Source: Cercospora beticola
Taxonomy: Eukaryota; Ascomycota; Dothideomycetes; Mycosphaerellales; Mycosphaerellaceae
Assembly (NCBI RefSeq): GCF_033473495.1
Contig: NC_088936.1
Coordinates: 1,860,001 to 1,924,000, forward strand
DNA length: 64,000 nucleotides
Direction: 5' to 3'
Shown here: one piece after another, positions 30,285-41,782 of the stretch
Layout of the letters: each line of letters begins with the position of its first letter
How positions within the stretch are numbered: position 1 is the stretch's first letter
Notes under the pieces: generated by a model
What the model saw: only the letters and a program-made list of their open reading frames with translations
Databases searched by the model: none
What the model was told of the DNA's origin: nothing
Translations under genes and position numbers: made by a program

Positions 30285-32054
30285 TCACTTCTGTCGTCGA
30301 ACCTCATCGTGCTCATAATCATCATCGTCATCATCACTAGATGTCCTCCCTGCAATTGACTCCTCATCACTAAGTCTGAACTGCTCCGCAGCCGCAGTAT
30401 GCTCATCGGAAGCCAAAACATCACCTTTAACCTGCTCATGCTGATGCAATTTCACATTCGTGAACAACACCCACAAACCAATATCATACGTCAGCCTAAA
30501 CGCACCGCCCGCCACAAAAGCCACCCAAAACCGATCCGAATTCGCCAGAAATCCCGTGACCATCGGTCCTGATGTCGCGGCCATCGTTCGCAACATTGCT
30601 GTGATTCCCATCACGGCTGTGCGTTCGGAGGGTTTGACGATAGCGGCTATGAGGGCTGAACGAGGGGCTTGATCCATATTGTTGAGGCCTGCGCGGACGA
30701 AGAGGAGGATCACAGTGAGCCAGAGAACGTTGGGGAGAGGGAAGAGGAGGACTGCGGCCGAAGAGGGAATGTGTGTGAAGACCATTGTGTTTACGAGACC
30801 GATCTTTTTGGCTAGTGGGCCGGCGAAGATTCCACCGATGGCGGTTAGGAAGTAGCTTATGGAGGTTACGTCGCCGAGGGTAGATTTGGAGGGATGGAAT
30901 TTGATGTCCTGTCGGGGTAGGAAGAATCAGTAAATGCAAGAGGTTGTGTTGTGGTCGTCACATACCATGTAGTAGTTGGTCAAGCTGTAGGGGACCATGC
31001 CGTCGGCTAATGAATCGACTGCGAGAAGGAGCCATAACTTCCAGACCACGGACAGTGTTGGTCTCGAGATGTCCCCCATCCATTTCGAGATCCATGCTCG
31101 TATTCCTTGAAACCTGGTGCTGGGCCTGGTAGGTCCAGGGTGTCGTGAAGCTTCATCAGCAGAGCCGCGATCCGGGTTGTTGTTGTCAGTAAGCACAAAT
31201 GAATGGTCGCTGCCCTCATCTTGAGCAACCGGGGTGTACTTCTCCTCGATCGTGTCTGCTTCGCAATTCTTTGTCAAGAGCAGAACGCATACGATGTTTA
31301 CTACGCCCATGACAGCGTACACCCAGAAGATCGCGTGGTAGGCATCTTTCAAAGTCCATCCATCTCGATGCTGGAGTTGCTCGATGATTCGACCACCTAA
31401 TTCACTGCCAATGGAGGAGCCCCAAGCAGAGATGGTTACGTACCATGCGAGGACGTCGGCGCGAGTTTGCGGATTTGTGAGCTGAGAAAGCATCGACTCC
31501 TCGATTGATCGAAAAGGACCAAAATCACCTCCTGTGGCTGATACGACTCCTATCACTGCTGCGAAGAGCAAGATCCAGAAGTTCTCAAAGGCAGCGAAGA
31601 TGACTCCAGTGAAGACCATCACGATACTCCCGCCAAAGAGGATCTTGCGCCGACCAAAGCGGTCGGCGATGAGGGTGAGGAAGGTGCCAAGGAAGACATC
31701 ACCGACGCTGGACCAGGTCAATAGGTGGATTGGAGTACTCCAGAATGTGCACTTACAGCGTCAAGGTCATAAATACACCTATCCGACGATCGGAGAAGCC
31801 AAGCTCAGAGAAGAACAATGCTATTCACTCGGTCAGTCCTGTGCGTCCGACACAACCGCAACAAGCGCACCATGCTCTGCTCAGCGCCATCGACGAGCTG
31901 CTGACTCACCTAGAATGAGTGCATTAGTTCCGTAGGCAAGCATGCGTAGCGATCTGGCCAAGATAATGAGGTAGGCATCCCGACCCGTTTCGTGGAGGCT
32001 CGAGAGGCCGAATTCCTTCCAGAACCAGGCGACGGATCTGCCGATGGCTGCCAT
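30285..32054 (-). CDS. Major facilitator superfamily transporter
   Basis: Four exons on the minus strand: 32054-31910, 31820-31757, 31707-30966 and 30908-30285; 524 aa. Introns are 89, 49 and 57 bp, and all joins keep frame. The N-terminus reads MAAIGRSVAWFWKEFGLSSL, then the first membrane helix (YLIILARSLRMLAYGTNALI). Exons 1-3 together give the MFS motif A (TLIADRFGRRK) between helices 2 and 3. About 12 hydrophobic segments are visible, with a long charged loop in the middle and an acidic, Asp-rich C-terminal tail. The family is the fungal general-substrate MFS group; the substrate is unknown. The coding strand turns from C-rich to G-rich in the last 300 bp (see findings). It is divergent from a second MFS gene and convergent with the TFIIIC gene. 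Confidence 0.88.
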
Positions 32055-33725
32055 TCACGTGTGCCAATGCCTCGCCAAGGGGAGGTCTTTCGTGCCATCG
32101 AAAGGAAGAGGACGCGAGGACGATTCGTAGGCGCAAAATGTATGCGATCGTCGTTCAGCTGTGCTGGCGAATGACTAGATCTAACCGCACTTTCCGTCAT
32201 GTGCTGCCGATATCGCATCTTTGATCCTGCCATTCACACAGCAGGCAGCAGACATATAGCAGAGGAGCGCACACCTCACCGTAGCGCCCATGGCCATCTC
32301 TGCTTTTGCAAAAGCACGCTGTTTCTGACACTGACACTCGCGATGGAGATGAGAACGCCCTGGTCATGCGACATGTTCCACTCGAGGACGGGATGTTTTG
32401 TCTGCCTCTGGACCCTTGCAGCCCTCCCAAGCCACCAGCGGGGACCATCTGGAGAATGCAATGCCATCCTCGCGCATGATGAAGAATAATCAGGCCGGCA
32501 ACGCGCTGTGGCTCTCCTCGCGGAAGAACTTTCAGCGCATGGCTCTCCATCCCTTCCCGTCTCAGGTACCGGTTCCTCCCATGTTCGCTTACTCAGTGCC
32601 TTGACCGCCACCTTGGCAGCTTCACACGGCTTCGCGAGAGCTTCACGAACAGTCTCCGAGCGAGGCATGCTTGCCTGTTTGCGGCATGCTGAGTAGGGCA
32701 ATTCCAAGTGAGCACAGCAAGGTTGGCGGAGGGCTCAAAGACCAATCACGCCCGTCGCGTATGGCCTGGTTCACGACAAGGCGAGCAGTCACCCTCCTAG
32801 TACGAGGTACCGCTGCAGCCAAGAACGACGGGTTGTCCACGATCTCCACCCGATGCCACAATTGCTCCCCGACGGACACTCTCGTGTCGCACAAAGCCCG
32901 CAGAGATTTTCTCGTTCCCAACGCTGCCCCAGTGCGGGGAAATGGTCTGGGGAAAACGGTCTCGTGCACGCCACGTGAAAGTCGAGACTCGTGTCCACAG
33001 GTTTGCATATCCAACTTGCTGATCAATTCGCGTGGTCGACGTGTGGACATTCCTCGAACTTCCGACCTTCCAAGACTTCGAGAAGAACTCTACTCGCAGC
33101 GCAAGAGCTGTCCGCTGCGGCCAAGTAATCACAAGCACCTAACTGACCACTCCCGACCGCTGGTTGTTGCACCGTGCGTCCGCCACCGCGCTCATTATCG
33201 CTTAGGCCCCATTCTTCTCCAGCTTCGCTCCCTTGGCATCTGGGGACGCTATGGGGAATCATTGTACCACTGGCAACCTTCTGCGCCGCGAACCTGCTGG
33301 TGCCGTCCACTTGACCAACCGTGGCGTGGCGTACACAGCCTTCTTCCATGCATGATTCCCTCTGATTGACTCGTTCTAGCGGCCGAGGAGAGCACCCTAG
33401 CATGCACGAGTTCCATACCAAGACGCCAATCTCAGTCTTGAGGTTACTTCCCCAGCCTGGGCGAGGAATATCGCGCATGGATCTGGAGTTGGAGGCGCCT
33501 TGGCTACGCCCAGTAGCGCTGCATCGTCGAGTGCGGCTACAATGTCGTTATCAGTCCGGTTGAAAGTTGAGAGCAGGGGTTTGGTATATTAGTTCGTCGC
33601 ACAACAGTCTCTCGTCGATCTCTCAGACAGCTCTGCACTCCCAGAGGCCGTCCAGCTTGTCCTTCCTCCTCTTACCCCCTCTTCTTCCTTTGCGAAACAA
33701 CGAGTTTCGTCAGACCTTGCCCACC
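32055..33725. promoter_or_regulatory. Divergent intergenic region between two MFS genes
   Basis: About 1.67 kb between the start codons of two MFS transporter genes. Long frames on both strands overlap each other and show no domain. A pyrimidine-rich stretch (about 33656-33700) precedes the right-hand start and is probably its core promoter and leader. No gene is supported. Confidence 0.45.
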
Positions 33726-35421
33726 ATGGTTACCACAACGATGGACGAGAAGCACGGAGTTGAAAAGAACGAGGTACTCTACCAAGTCGAGACCAACGAC
33801 TCGGAGAAGGCAGAGGCAGAGAAGCGCAAGGCCCTCAGAATCGACTACTCGGGTGCCCACGAGAAGACAGATCCTGCGGAAATTGCACTCGTGAAGAAGC
33901 TGGACTGGTACATTATGCCCACGTAAGTTGCAAAATGAGCCTTGGCAAAGGTGAAGCAGAGTCTGACAGTCCTCCAGGCTCTGGCTTATGTACTGGCTCA
34001 ATTATCTCGATCGCAATGCCATCGCCCTCGCACGCATCAACTCGCTCGAAGAAGACACAAAACTCACGGGCTCCCAATACCAGACATGCGTGTCTATCCT
34101 CTTCGTCGGTTACATCCTCGGTCAAGTCCCATCAAACATGTTGATCACGAGATTGCGCCCGTCGTACTACATGTCGTCGTGCATGTTCCTGTGGGCTGTT
34201 GTATCGGGTCTGACTGCCATGTCCACAAACTTCACTGGTCTCTTCCTGACCCGATTCTTCCTTGGTTCGTACCGTCACATCGTCGGAGCATTTGCGGAAC
34301 TAGCTAACTTCAGTCCGTAGGTGTTGTTGAGGCCCCTTACTACCCAGGAGCGTTGTACATCCTTGGTATCTTCTACACTCGAAAGGAGCTAGCCACCCGC
34401 ATCTCTATCCTCTACACTGGCAACATCCTGGCTACAGCCTTTGCAGGCCTGATCGCCCTTGGCATTTTCGAGATGGACGGGTAAGTGGATTTTGATGCGT
34501 CAGTGCAAGACTATGTGCTAACCTCCTATCAGCATGGCTGGCCTCGCAGGATGGAAATGGCTGTTCATCATTCAAGGAGCTGTAACCGGGCTGGTCGCTA
34601 TTGGCTCCGCTTTCATCCTTCCAGATGACCCACTCGTCACTAAGTGGCTCACTCCTGAGGAGCGTCTGCTCGCCAACAGCCGTGTGCAAGGCGACCAGGT
34701 CGGCGCGAAAGAAGCTGTCTCTGTCTGGGCTGGTCTCAAGACTGCTGCCTCCGATCCCAAGCTCTGGCTCTTCGCTTTCATGCAACACATGCACTTGGCT
34801 GCCAACGGTTTCAAGAACTTCTTCCCTACCGCAGTCGAGACTCTCGGATTTGACCAGAAGATCACGCTCACTCTCACTTGCCCTCCATACCTGATCGCTG
34901 GTGGCATCTCAATCTGGTGGTCTTACAATTCAGGCAAATTCAACGAGCGAACATGGCACATTACTGTCGCGAAGGCAGTGGCCATCTTCGGTTTCGTACT
35001 CTGTGCGGCGACGCTGAACACCGGTGCGCGCTACTTCGGAATGGTTGTCTTCGCCATCGGCACATACGCAGTGAATTCGATCATTTTGGGTAAGCAATTC
35101 CGCTTGAAAATGCAATGCCTTCCGACGCAAATGCTAACATATCTGATTTTAGGCTGGGTATCTGCCACTTGCGGACAAACGAAAGAGAAGAAGGCCTCTG
35201 CACTTGCCATTGTCAACACCATTGCCAACGCATCTTTCGTCTGGACTCCATACCTATGGCCATCCTCAGACGAGCCACGCTACGCAATTGCCATGGGTGC
35301 ATCAGCTGGCTTCTCTATGCTCTGCGCTGGCGCTGCTTGGGTCATGCGCATTTGGCTGCAACGCACCAACAGGAAGATTCGACAAACGAACGATGAATCG
35401 ATTCTGGCGTACGCGTATTGA
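33726..35421 (+). CDS. MFS transporter of the anion:cation symporter (Dal5/Tna1-like) family
   Basis: Five exons: 33726-33922, 33978-34264, 34321-34480, 34533-35089 and 35153-35421; 489 aa. Introns are 55, 56, 52 and 63 bp, with CTAAC-type branch sites. The family signature LDWYIMPTLWLMYWLNYLDR at the first helix appears only after splicing intron 1, and RFFLGVVEAPYYPGALY only after splicing intron 2. LQxP-type loops and the NSIILGWVSATCGQTKEKK segment also fit the family. Members import organic anions such as allantoate, nicotinate, pantothenate or biotin by proton symport; the substrate cannot be told here. The fourth intron is a multiple of three without stops, so an unspliced message would add 21 residues. 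A proline-free, charged cytosolic N-terminus of about 60 residues precedes helix 1. Confidence 0.92.
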
Positions 35422-38208
35422 TCGCGACGCATAGCAGAACATCTACTGCATGATTGATGATTGTCTTTTACGATACCATAGCATATGAGATGCATTGTTT
35501 ATGAGTAGCATGAATGCATAGCCAGAGAGCTACTGAAATATATGATCTACCAGATCTCAAGCAAATACTTCACCTCTTTACTTGGTCCTTTGTGTCTACG
35601 TGCGCATTTGGTACAGATTTCAGGGAAGAACATCCGCTTCGTGACAACCCCAGCATTGCCGCTCCTGGCCCGCTTCGTCGTCGCTCCTGCTCACGTTCAT
35701 TCTCAAACGCAGTAAGGAAAGGAAAGAGCATCGCCAAGCAACACTTGGCGCCTGATCGCTTTTGCTCCGCGACAGGACCGTCTCACATCAACACCACACA
35801 CACCACGCACCCAAACATGACCATCGTTTCATTTCGCTCCGGACAGATGACCGTACACCGCGACGAACCCCGACCGCAGAGGACGCTTCACTACCTGCGA
35901 CACAGCCCACACTCACCGCTGGCTCCCCAAACGACCGGGCTCAAGTGACGCCGGCGCAGACGTCTCGAATTCCCTTCAGTCGCCTCTTCCTGCACGCTGG
36001 AACACGGGAGACAAGCCACAAGGACACCCGCGCATGACTGAGCCGCTTTCTCTTCGACATGCACGTCAGAAGTAGCGGCGCTGTTGTACCTGTCCGCGTC
36101 TCAGAAGAAACCGCGGCAGTGTGCTCTGGCTGAAAGATTAGCCTGGGACTGGCGAGCCAGCGCGCAAAACCGTCAACTGGGTGCGGTGCTCGTTGCAGTA
36201 TCCGTAAATCTGGCACTCGACTGGATTGTCCTCGTCACATCTTTCGCGGTGGTTGTGGAAACGCTGGGCGAGTCGATACACGAAGCGCTGCCGCAAGTGG
36301 ATTTCATGTTCGCTCGCGTGCGTTCGGTGCCTCTTTTTGCTTCATTCCCATGAGCTGCTAGGCGACTTCAGGTGATCGGCAGCGTTTAGAAGGTCGTCTG
36401 CGAACGTAGGGCGAGGAGGCGGTTGAGCGAAAAACTCCAGCAGCGTCGGATGCCGTCGTCATGTGCACGGATCCTATTGCTCTATATCTTCGCGAAATAG
36501 CATTGCACTCAAATCGCAAATGGGTCCAACAATGTTTCATCTCGCATGGACCTTACCATCTGGCATGGTCGGACATTGCCATAACTTCCAAATGTGGTAG
36601 AGGAGACGCTATGCGAAATCAGGAACCATGAGTCGTGCAATATTTGCCGTATCTCTTGAGGCCCTGGTCCTGCACTTTTCTTCTTCATCAAACTATGCCT
36701 AGGGTTACAAGCTGGCTTTCGAGAGCGTGAACTCCGAATTAGGGAACTCAGCATGCGCCACTTCATCAGCGACTTCACCGACATGCCGAGTTCGTTATGT
36801 TGCCGCTGAGCATTCACGCTCTGTTCTGTCCAACGCAATCTGATTATCGAAGCAGGCAGATCACACGTTGATGCCGAAACAAGAGCTGGGATCGTTTATC
36901 AGATCACTGACGATGGGCGAAGACAAATGGTACCGTGTCTCGTGCACTCTCGCAACACACAGTCGCACTGATGCCACGGCGCCACCGCCAATACAACATT
37001 TATATCACACCAGCGTGTTGGGAAGCATGACTACTATGTTCTTTACATTATGGCAGTACTTGCCTTCCAGACGAGCGGCGATGAGTGACAGGCCTGAAGA
37101 ACGAATTGCGTTTCAGCGACTGGCATGATCCTTGCTCGTTATACGGGCCATGATCTGCGAACAGGCGCGGACCGCTAGCAGCACAACGTCAACTTCAACC
37201 ACACTCGTTCCCTCCAGCCATCACACATGCAGTCGGACATATTCGAGGGGCGAGAATCTGTGTCCTCTGCTGTGGAAACATCCAAGCTCGCAGCGCGGCG
37301 GATCTGGGCCCTCCGCCAGCAGTTCGCGACGGTCTATCGTTTTAACTCTAATCACCAGAATCCATATCAAGGTTTTTGCTCCCACCTTCCTGGCAGGGAC
37401 ATCCAGCTCAGCGGGCACATGGAACAAACTCCCAATACCTTGCCGTCATCATAACAGGCTGCAGTGCGGCGCAAATGCCAGCTTCGAAGCTTTCATGCAT
37501 GGACGCCAGGAGATTGATGCTTCCAAGCTTGGCCAGTTCGTTATACTGTCGATCATGGTGTACCTGTCAGGGCGCGTACGAACGAGGCAGAATCCCATTG
37601 CATCCCCAGCTGAACCTTCCTTTGCCGAGATGGTTTGCTATGGATACGCATGGCTTCGACGGGACTGACATGAGATAGGCGATGCGTCGCTGCAATGCAG
37701 ACCCACGATGTTGCAATGCGAGGAATATGCTCCAAGTTGAGACAGTACGCACCTTTCGAGGATCTGAGCAAAGAACATCAATCAAGGACGTTGAAGTGTT
37801 TCAGCCGAATGGTGGATCACTCACCTTTAGGAGCATGTTGTCGAGCATGAGAAGTGAATTCTGCGGATGCACAAGGCGCTTGTTCAGTCAATCTGGCCAT
37901 GACAGGGTACCCACAACCATTGACCATGGCTTGCTCGTGCACTCTTCGCCCCTCAGAGTTGAATTGCGCTGCTGGAATTAGCAGGGCATGCAGTTCAACA
38001 GGTCTTCTTGGCACGTGGTCCTCGCGCCCCCTAGCTGAGCCAGTCGAAGAGGTTGTTGCGATATATAAGGTATGTTCTCAGCGACACTCTCTTTCTTCTC
38101 ATCAGCAAACTGCCATCGCCTCTCTGGTAACCGGTTCGCTCCACATCCAACTTTTACATTCGTTTTATAACACCCACACTCGTTTCGGCACGACCACACC
38201 CCCACACA
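35422..38208. other. Gene-poor region of 2.8 kb
   Basis: No supported gene. The longest frames (for example 109 codons at 36509-36838 minus and 178 codons at 37132-37668 plus) have no recognisable domain and no convincing codon pattern. Base composition looks like the rest of the window, without the AT-rich decay that would suggest RIP-mutated repeats. The right end holds the promoter of the hydrophobin-like gene. Confidence 0.45.
38061..38068 (+). promoter_or_regulatory. TATA box of the hydrophobin-like gene
   Basis: ATATATAAGG lies about 145 bp before the ATG and is followed by a pyrimidine-rich stretch (CTCTCTTTCTTCTC) that looks like a fungal transcription start region. Strong TATA boxes are common for abundantly expressed surface-protein genes. 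Confidence 0.55.
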
Positions 38209-39055
38209 ATGAAGGCTTCTACCGTTCTCGCAGTCCTTGCGACTGCTGTTCTGTCATACGCCTCTCCTGTGCCTGAAGAGCAATCGCAGCAGGGAGGCTA
38301 CCCAGGCGGTGCACCAGGCGGCATGCCTCCTCCAGGCTTCGGTGGTCCTCAGGCCGCAGGCCTCAGTCAAGCTGGTCCAGGTTTTGGTGGTCAACTTCCA
38401 CCACAAGGTTACGGCGGCGGCGGCGGTGGCTACGTTCCTAACGGTGAGACTAGCAAGACTTCTTCTGGGAGCGCATTACTGACGTACAGCAGCTCTCCCT
38501 CAGCCCGTCCCTGGCGGCGGACCGATCGGAGGAGGTGTTCCACAGCCACCACCATTTGGCGGACCTTCAGGATTCCCGCCAGGACCGCCACCCTTCCCTC
38601 AACCCGGCGGCTTCCCTCCAGGACCCCAGCCTTTCCCACCCGGACCCCAGCCTTTCCCACCCGGACCCCAGCCTTTCCCACCCGGACCACCACCATGCGG
38701 GCAGTGTGGAGCTTTCCCACCTCCTCCATCCCCACCACCACCGCCGTTCCCATTCCCACCACCACCACCACCACCAAACCCATGTGGTATTCCAGGTGGC
38801 TGCCTTCCTCCTCCTCCTCCACCAGGACCTTGCTCTATCAGCACGCAACAATCTTGCTGCAATGGCAACACTGGCGGTCTTCTGCTCGGTGGCAACTGCG
38901 CTATCATGATCTGTGAGTATTTTCAAATCTGTCGCTGACTACCCAACTGATTCACTCCAGTGTCCGATCCTTGCAGCAACCAAGTGGCATGCTGCCCTAC
39001 AACCAACAGTGGTCTCCTCGGCATCGGCGCGCTGTGCGACCTCCTCGATCTATAA
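38209..39055 (+). CDS. Hydrophobin-like secreted protein with Pro/Gly-rich extension
   Basis: Three exons, 38209-38443, 38493-38912 and 38961-39055, 249 aa; introns 49 and 48 bp. A signal peptide opens it (MKASTVLAVLATAVLSYASP). Residues 25-190 are Gly- then Pro-rich, with three perfect GPQPFPP repeats. The C-terminal 58 residues hold eight cysteines in the hydrophobin order C-CC-C-C-CC-C: Cys192, 200/201, 214, 223, 229/230 and 244. Spacings are X7, X12, X8, X5 and X13: class I-like, except that the loop after the first CC is shorter than the usual 19 or more. Four further cysteines (147, 150, 176, 182) lie in the proline-rich region. Hydrophobins coat aerial hyphae and spores by self-assembly at air-water surfaces. 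Intron 1 ends in CAGCAG, so a one-alanine variant is possible. It could instead be a related cysteine-rich wall protein. Confidence 0.78.
38621..38683 (+). repeat. Three perfect 21-bp tandem repeats coding for GPQPFPP
   Basis: Units at 38621-38641, 38642-38662 and 38663-38683 are identical and in frame. They lie inside the proline-rich part of the hydrophobin-like protein. Perfect identity at the DNA level points to recent expansion. Confidence 0.9.
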
Positions 39056-40749
39056 ACGAACGTCTCCGGATGATCATGCCGTACCTCCTTGTGGGGATGA
39101 TGAACATGGCGGCGGGTGGTTACTAGAGGCGCTGCCAGCTACGGTACTCCGAGGCACGCAGGTTTTCCTTTCTTGATCAAGGTCTGCATGACAAGCCGCT
39201 CCGTAGTGAGCTAATCGTCGGACATTTTCTACAACACACGGAGAGGCGCATTGTAATTAGTGACAGCTCGGATCTCGTAATGAGCAGCGCAGTTTTGCAC
39301 AGCATATTTAGGGGAACTGTTTATGATACCACGCTTCTTTTTCCGCTCTCGTTTCATTTCTACGGTCTGTTGCTGACTATGAACTGAATTGCTCTAGACA
39401 CGGCTAAAGCCTGAATTCCTCGCAGGTCTGGACGAGCCACAATCCGCTCCCTGTGCCACGGACGACGACGGCATCGACTTCATCGAGACCATCTCAAAGT
39501 GACCAACGCAACCGCAATCTCGGCCTCTCGAATACCAACACCGATATCTCTCTGCACCAATTTCCGCATACTTGCCAGTGTACCAACGCTGATGTGGGTG
39601 CAATCTCTCCATGACCAGGCAACCTGATCCCGGACTATGTCAAGACCTTGCATTCCAGGCGTCGTCTGTCTGTATGCAGGAACCGGACATGGATGAGCTC
39701 GATAAACACGCAGTGACAAGGATCGCTCCACGAACTTGACCAGGCTGTGAACTTTACTTGGACAACGCATGGGCAATATTCCGCGGATCTGGATCGAAGA
39801 CGACTCGGATGGGATATTTGGGAAGCGCTTGAAGCGGATGGAGACCATTTTGGGCTCATGGAAGGCGAGGAGCAATTTGCTGAACGAGAAAGTTTGTTTG
39901 GCCGCGAGGCTGTCACGCAGATCATTCGGAGTGCTGGTGCGGGACTCATAGATTCCTGTTTCTCCTCGTTGGGGCAGAGAGCGAGGTAGAAGATGCAATG
40001 CCTTATTCACAACTCAGCGCAGGCTGATGATCTGTTCAAAGTCCATGTCGGCCATCCGTTTTTGCAGGAATATCCATTCGAAGATCTTCTGGCAGGATCT
40101 CTGGTACTGGAATCGCCCTCCAGTGAACCGTATCTCGGCTCCGAAAGGTATTTCAGAATTGGTCTCCAGCATGCAGAGCGAACGATGCCGATATGGTAAC
40201 GCATGGACCTTAGACCGAGCTCACCTAAGAGACGACGATAGTATGCCACGCTCCGATGGTAACATCACTCGGGCAGACATTCCTGACCGGGCTCGACGAG
40301 TCGACACTTTTCAATCTCAGCAAGATGCAACTACAGGATGCAATACCACAACATCGCGACCACACGTGACGTTGGCCATCAATGTCCTCGCCCAGACTTG
40401 TGCCAAGTCAAAGTTGCGACTTGGTATGCCAAACATGCTCAGAATCTCAAGCGAATCCATTCGAGGGAGTCTGTGGCTCATGATCTGTCCAATTGTTGGC
40501 CGTGTCTATCCTCAAGACGGACATTCCAAAGGCAAAGGTTTCTTGGCTCGCGTGGCAGGCGATGCAGGGCATTCGAGCTGTAGACTCTTCTTAAGAAGCT
40601 GCCGGTAGGTCGCATCGACAAGAGGAGCGCTCAATCTCTCGCCAGGTGACTTACAAGTCATCGTTCTGCCCACTGAAACTCCTTTCTCGAACACTCCGCC
40701 GACAGACTACCATCAAGGACAGCAGCAACGAAAACCACAATCCGGCAAG
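39056..40749. other. Intergenic region, no supported gene
   Basis: About 1.7 kb. Overlapping short frames occur on both strands near 39480-40200, the longest 176 codons on the minus strand. None has a recognisable domain, and they compete for the same bases. A short decayed gene here cannot be excluded. Confidence 0.4.
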
Positions 40750-41370
40750 ATGGTCTCCTCTCGCCTCGCTCTCCTCTTCGCAACCACTTTGCTGGCCAGC
40801 AATGTAGCAGCACAAGAGACTTCCTCGACCTCATCTGCGGCTCCCAGCGCTTCCACGGGCGTTCCTACCGAAGTCACTTCCTGCCACAGCCATGCCGATG
40901 GCTACTACTGCTTCGAAGGCGAAACCGAGTGGAAGGTGACGACCGAGATCGCCAATGAGGACGACGCGCCGGAAGAATACACCGCTTGCACAGCTGGCGC
41001 CAACAGCGATACAATGTAAGTGCCCACAGAAATCCAGCAATTCGTCGTAATATGTCTGACTGACCTGCTTTCCAGCCAATGCAACGACGCCTCAGGCGCA
41101 CAGCTTACACTCGCTCGCGAAGGTTCTGAAGCAGCAGAGGAGGACCACGATCACGACCACAGCGGCGAAGACCATGACCACGATCATGCTGAAGAAAGTG
41201 CTTCCGAGTCTGCACCTTCTGGATCTGCTTCCGCCACCACGACTCCATCAGCCTCTGGAGCGGCGGCTGAGACTACGCCATCGGAGACGACTGCTGGCAA
41301 CGCAGGAAACGCAGTGATTCCTGCTGCCGGAATGTCGCTCGCCGCGCTTTTCGCGTACTTGCTTGTTTGA
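40750..41370 (+). CDS. His-rich GPI-anchored surface protein, putative metal binder
   Basis: Two exons, 40750-41015 and 41076-41370, 186 aa; the 60-bp intron has GTAAGT and TTTCCAG ends. A signal peptide (MVSSRLALLFATTLLASNVA) precedes a Ser/Thr/Pro linker. A small cysteine module follows (CHSHADGYYCFEG; Cys45, 54, 80 and 91), then an alternating His/Asp block at residues 112-126 (DHDHDH-SGE-DHDHDH, six histidines). A Ser/Thr/Ala-rich stalk and a hydrophobic tail (AAGMSLAALFAYLLV) fit a GPI signal. The CHSHADGYYC segment recalls the cysteine-histidine motif in extracellular N-termini of some fungal ZIP zinc transporters. Binding of zinc or copper at the cell surface is inferred, not shown. 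No specific named family was recognised. Confidence 0.8.
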
Positions 41371-41782
41371 AAAGGAGCTGGAATGAGATAAGTCCATTCG
41401 CATGAGCATTCTCTTTCGCGAGACGACAGCCTAGAAAGAGCGAAATCGGCAGTAAGGTTATAGCAGAACAGAGCAACCCGATGCAGAATGCAACAAATCG
41501 GCAATGATGCCAGCAATTCTGTTCTCTAGTCCAGCCCTTGTCCATAGTGACTTAGAACTATCGGAATTGAAACATCACTCACCTTCACACTGGCTGGAGT
41601 AAGCCATCAGATGGGTCAAAATTGTAATTCGGGAATCCTACAAACTTCTTCCACCCACCATCATGTTCTGCAGTACTTGGGTATCTTATTGCGCACGAAA
41701 TGCTGATCTGCCTCTTCTCGTCACAAAACAATGCCATGCTTGTTCAGTCCCCAGTCCGTATGCTTGCGGACCGTACAATTGT
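41371..41782. other. Intergenic region between convergent genes
   Basis: 412 bp between the stop of the His-rich protein gene and the stop of VPS41. Nothing was recognised apart from presumed 3' UTRs. Confidence 0.4.

Noticed and set aside
36509..36838. 109-codon minus-strand frame in the gene-poor region
   Set aside because: No similarity recognised and no supporting promoter or splice evidence.
38430..38926. Minus-strand frames rich in Trp, Gly and Val opposite the hydrophobin-like gene
   Set aside because: They are the reverse reading of a proline-rich coding region (CCA repeats) and have no signal or domain.
39480..40200. Overlapping frames of 60-176 codons on both strands
   Set aside because: No domain, competing frames, and no intron pattern; possibly relics but unsupported.
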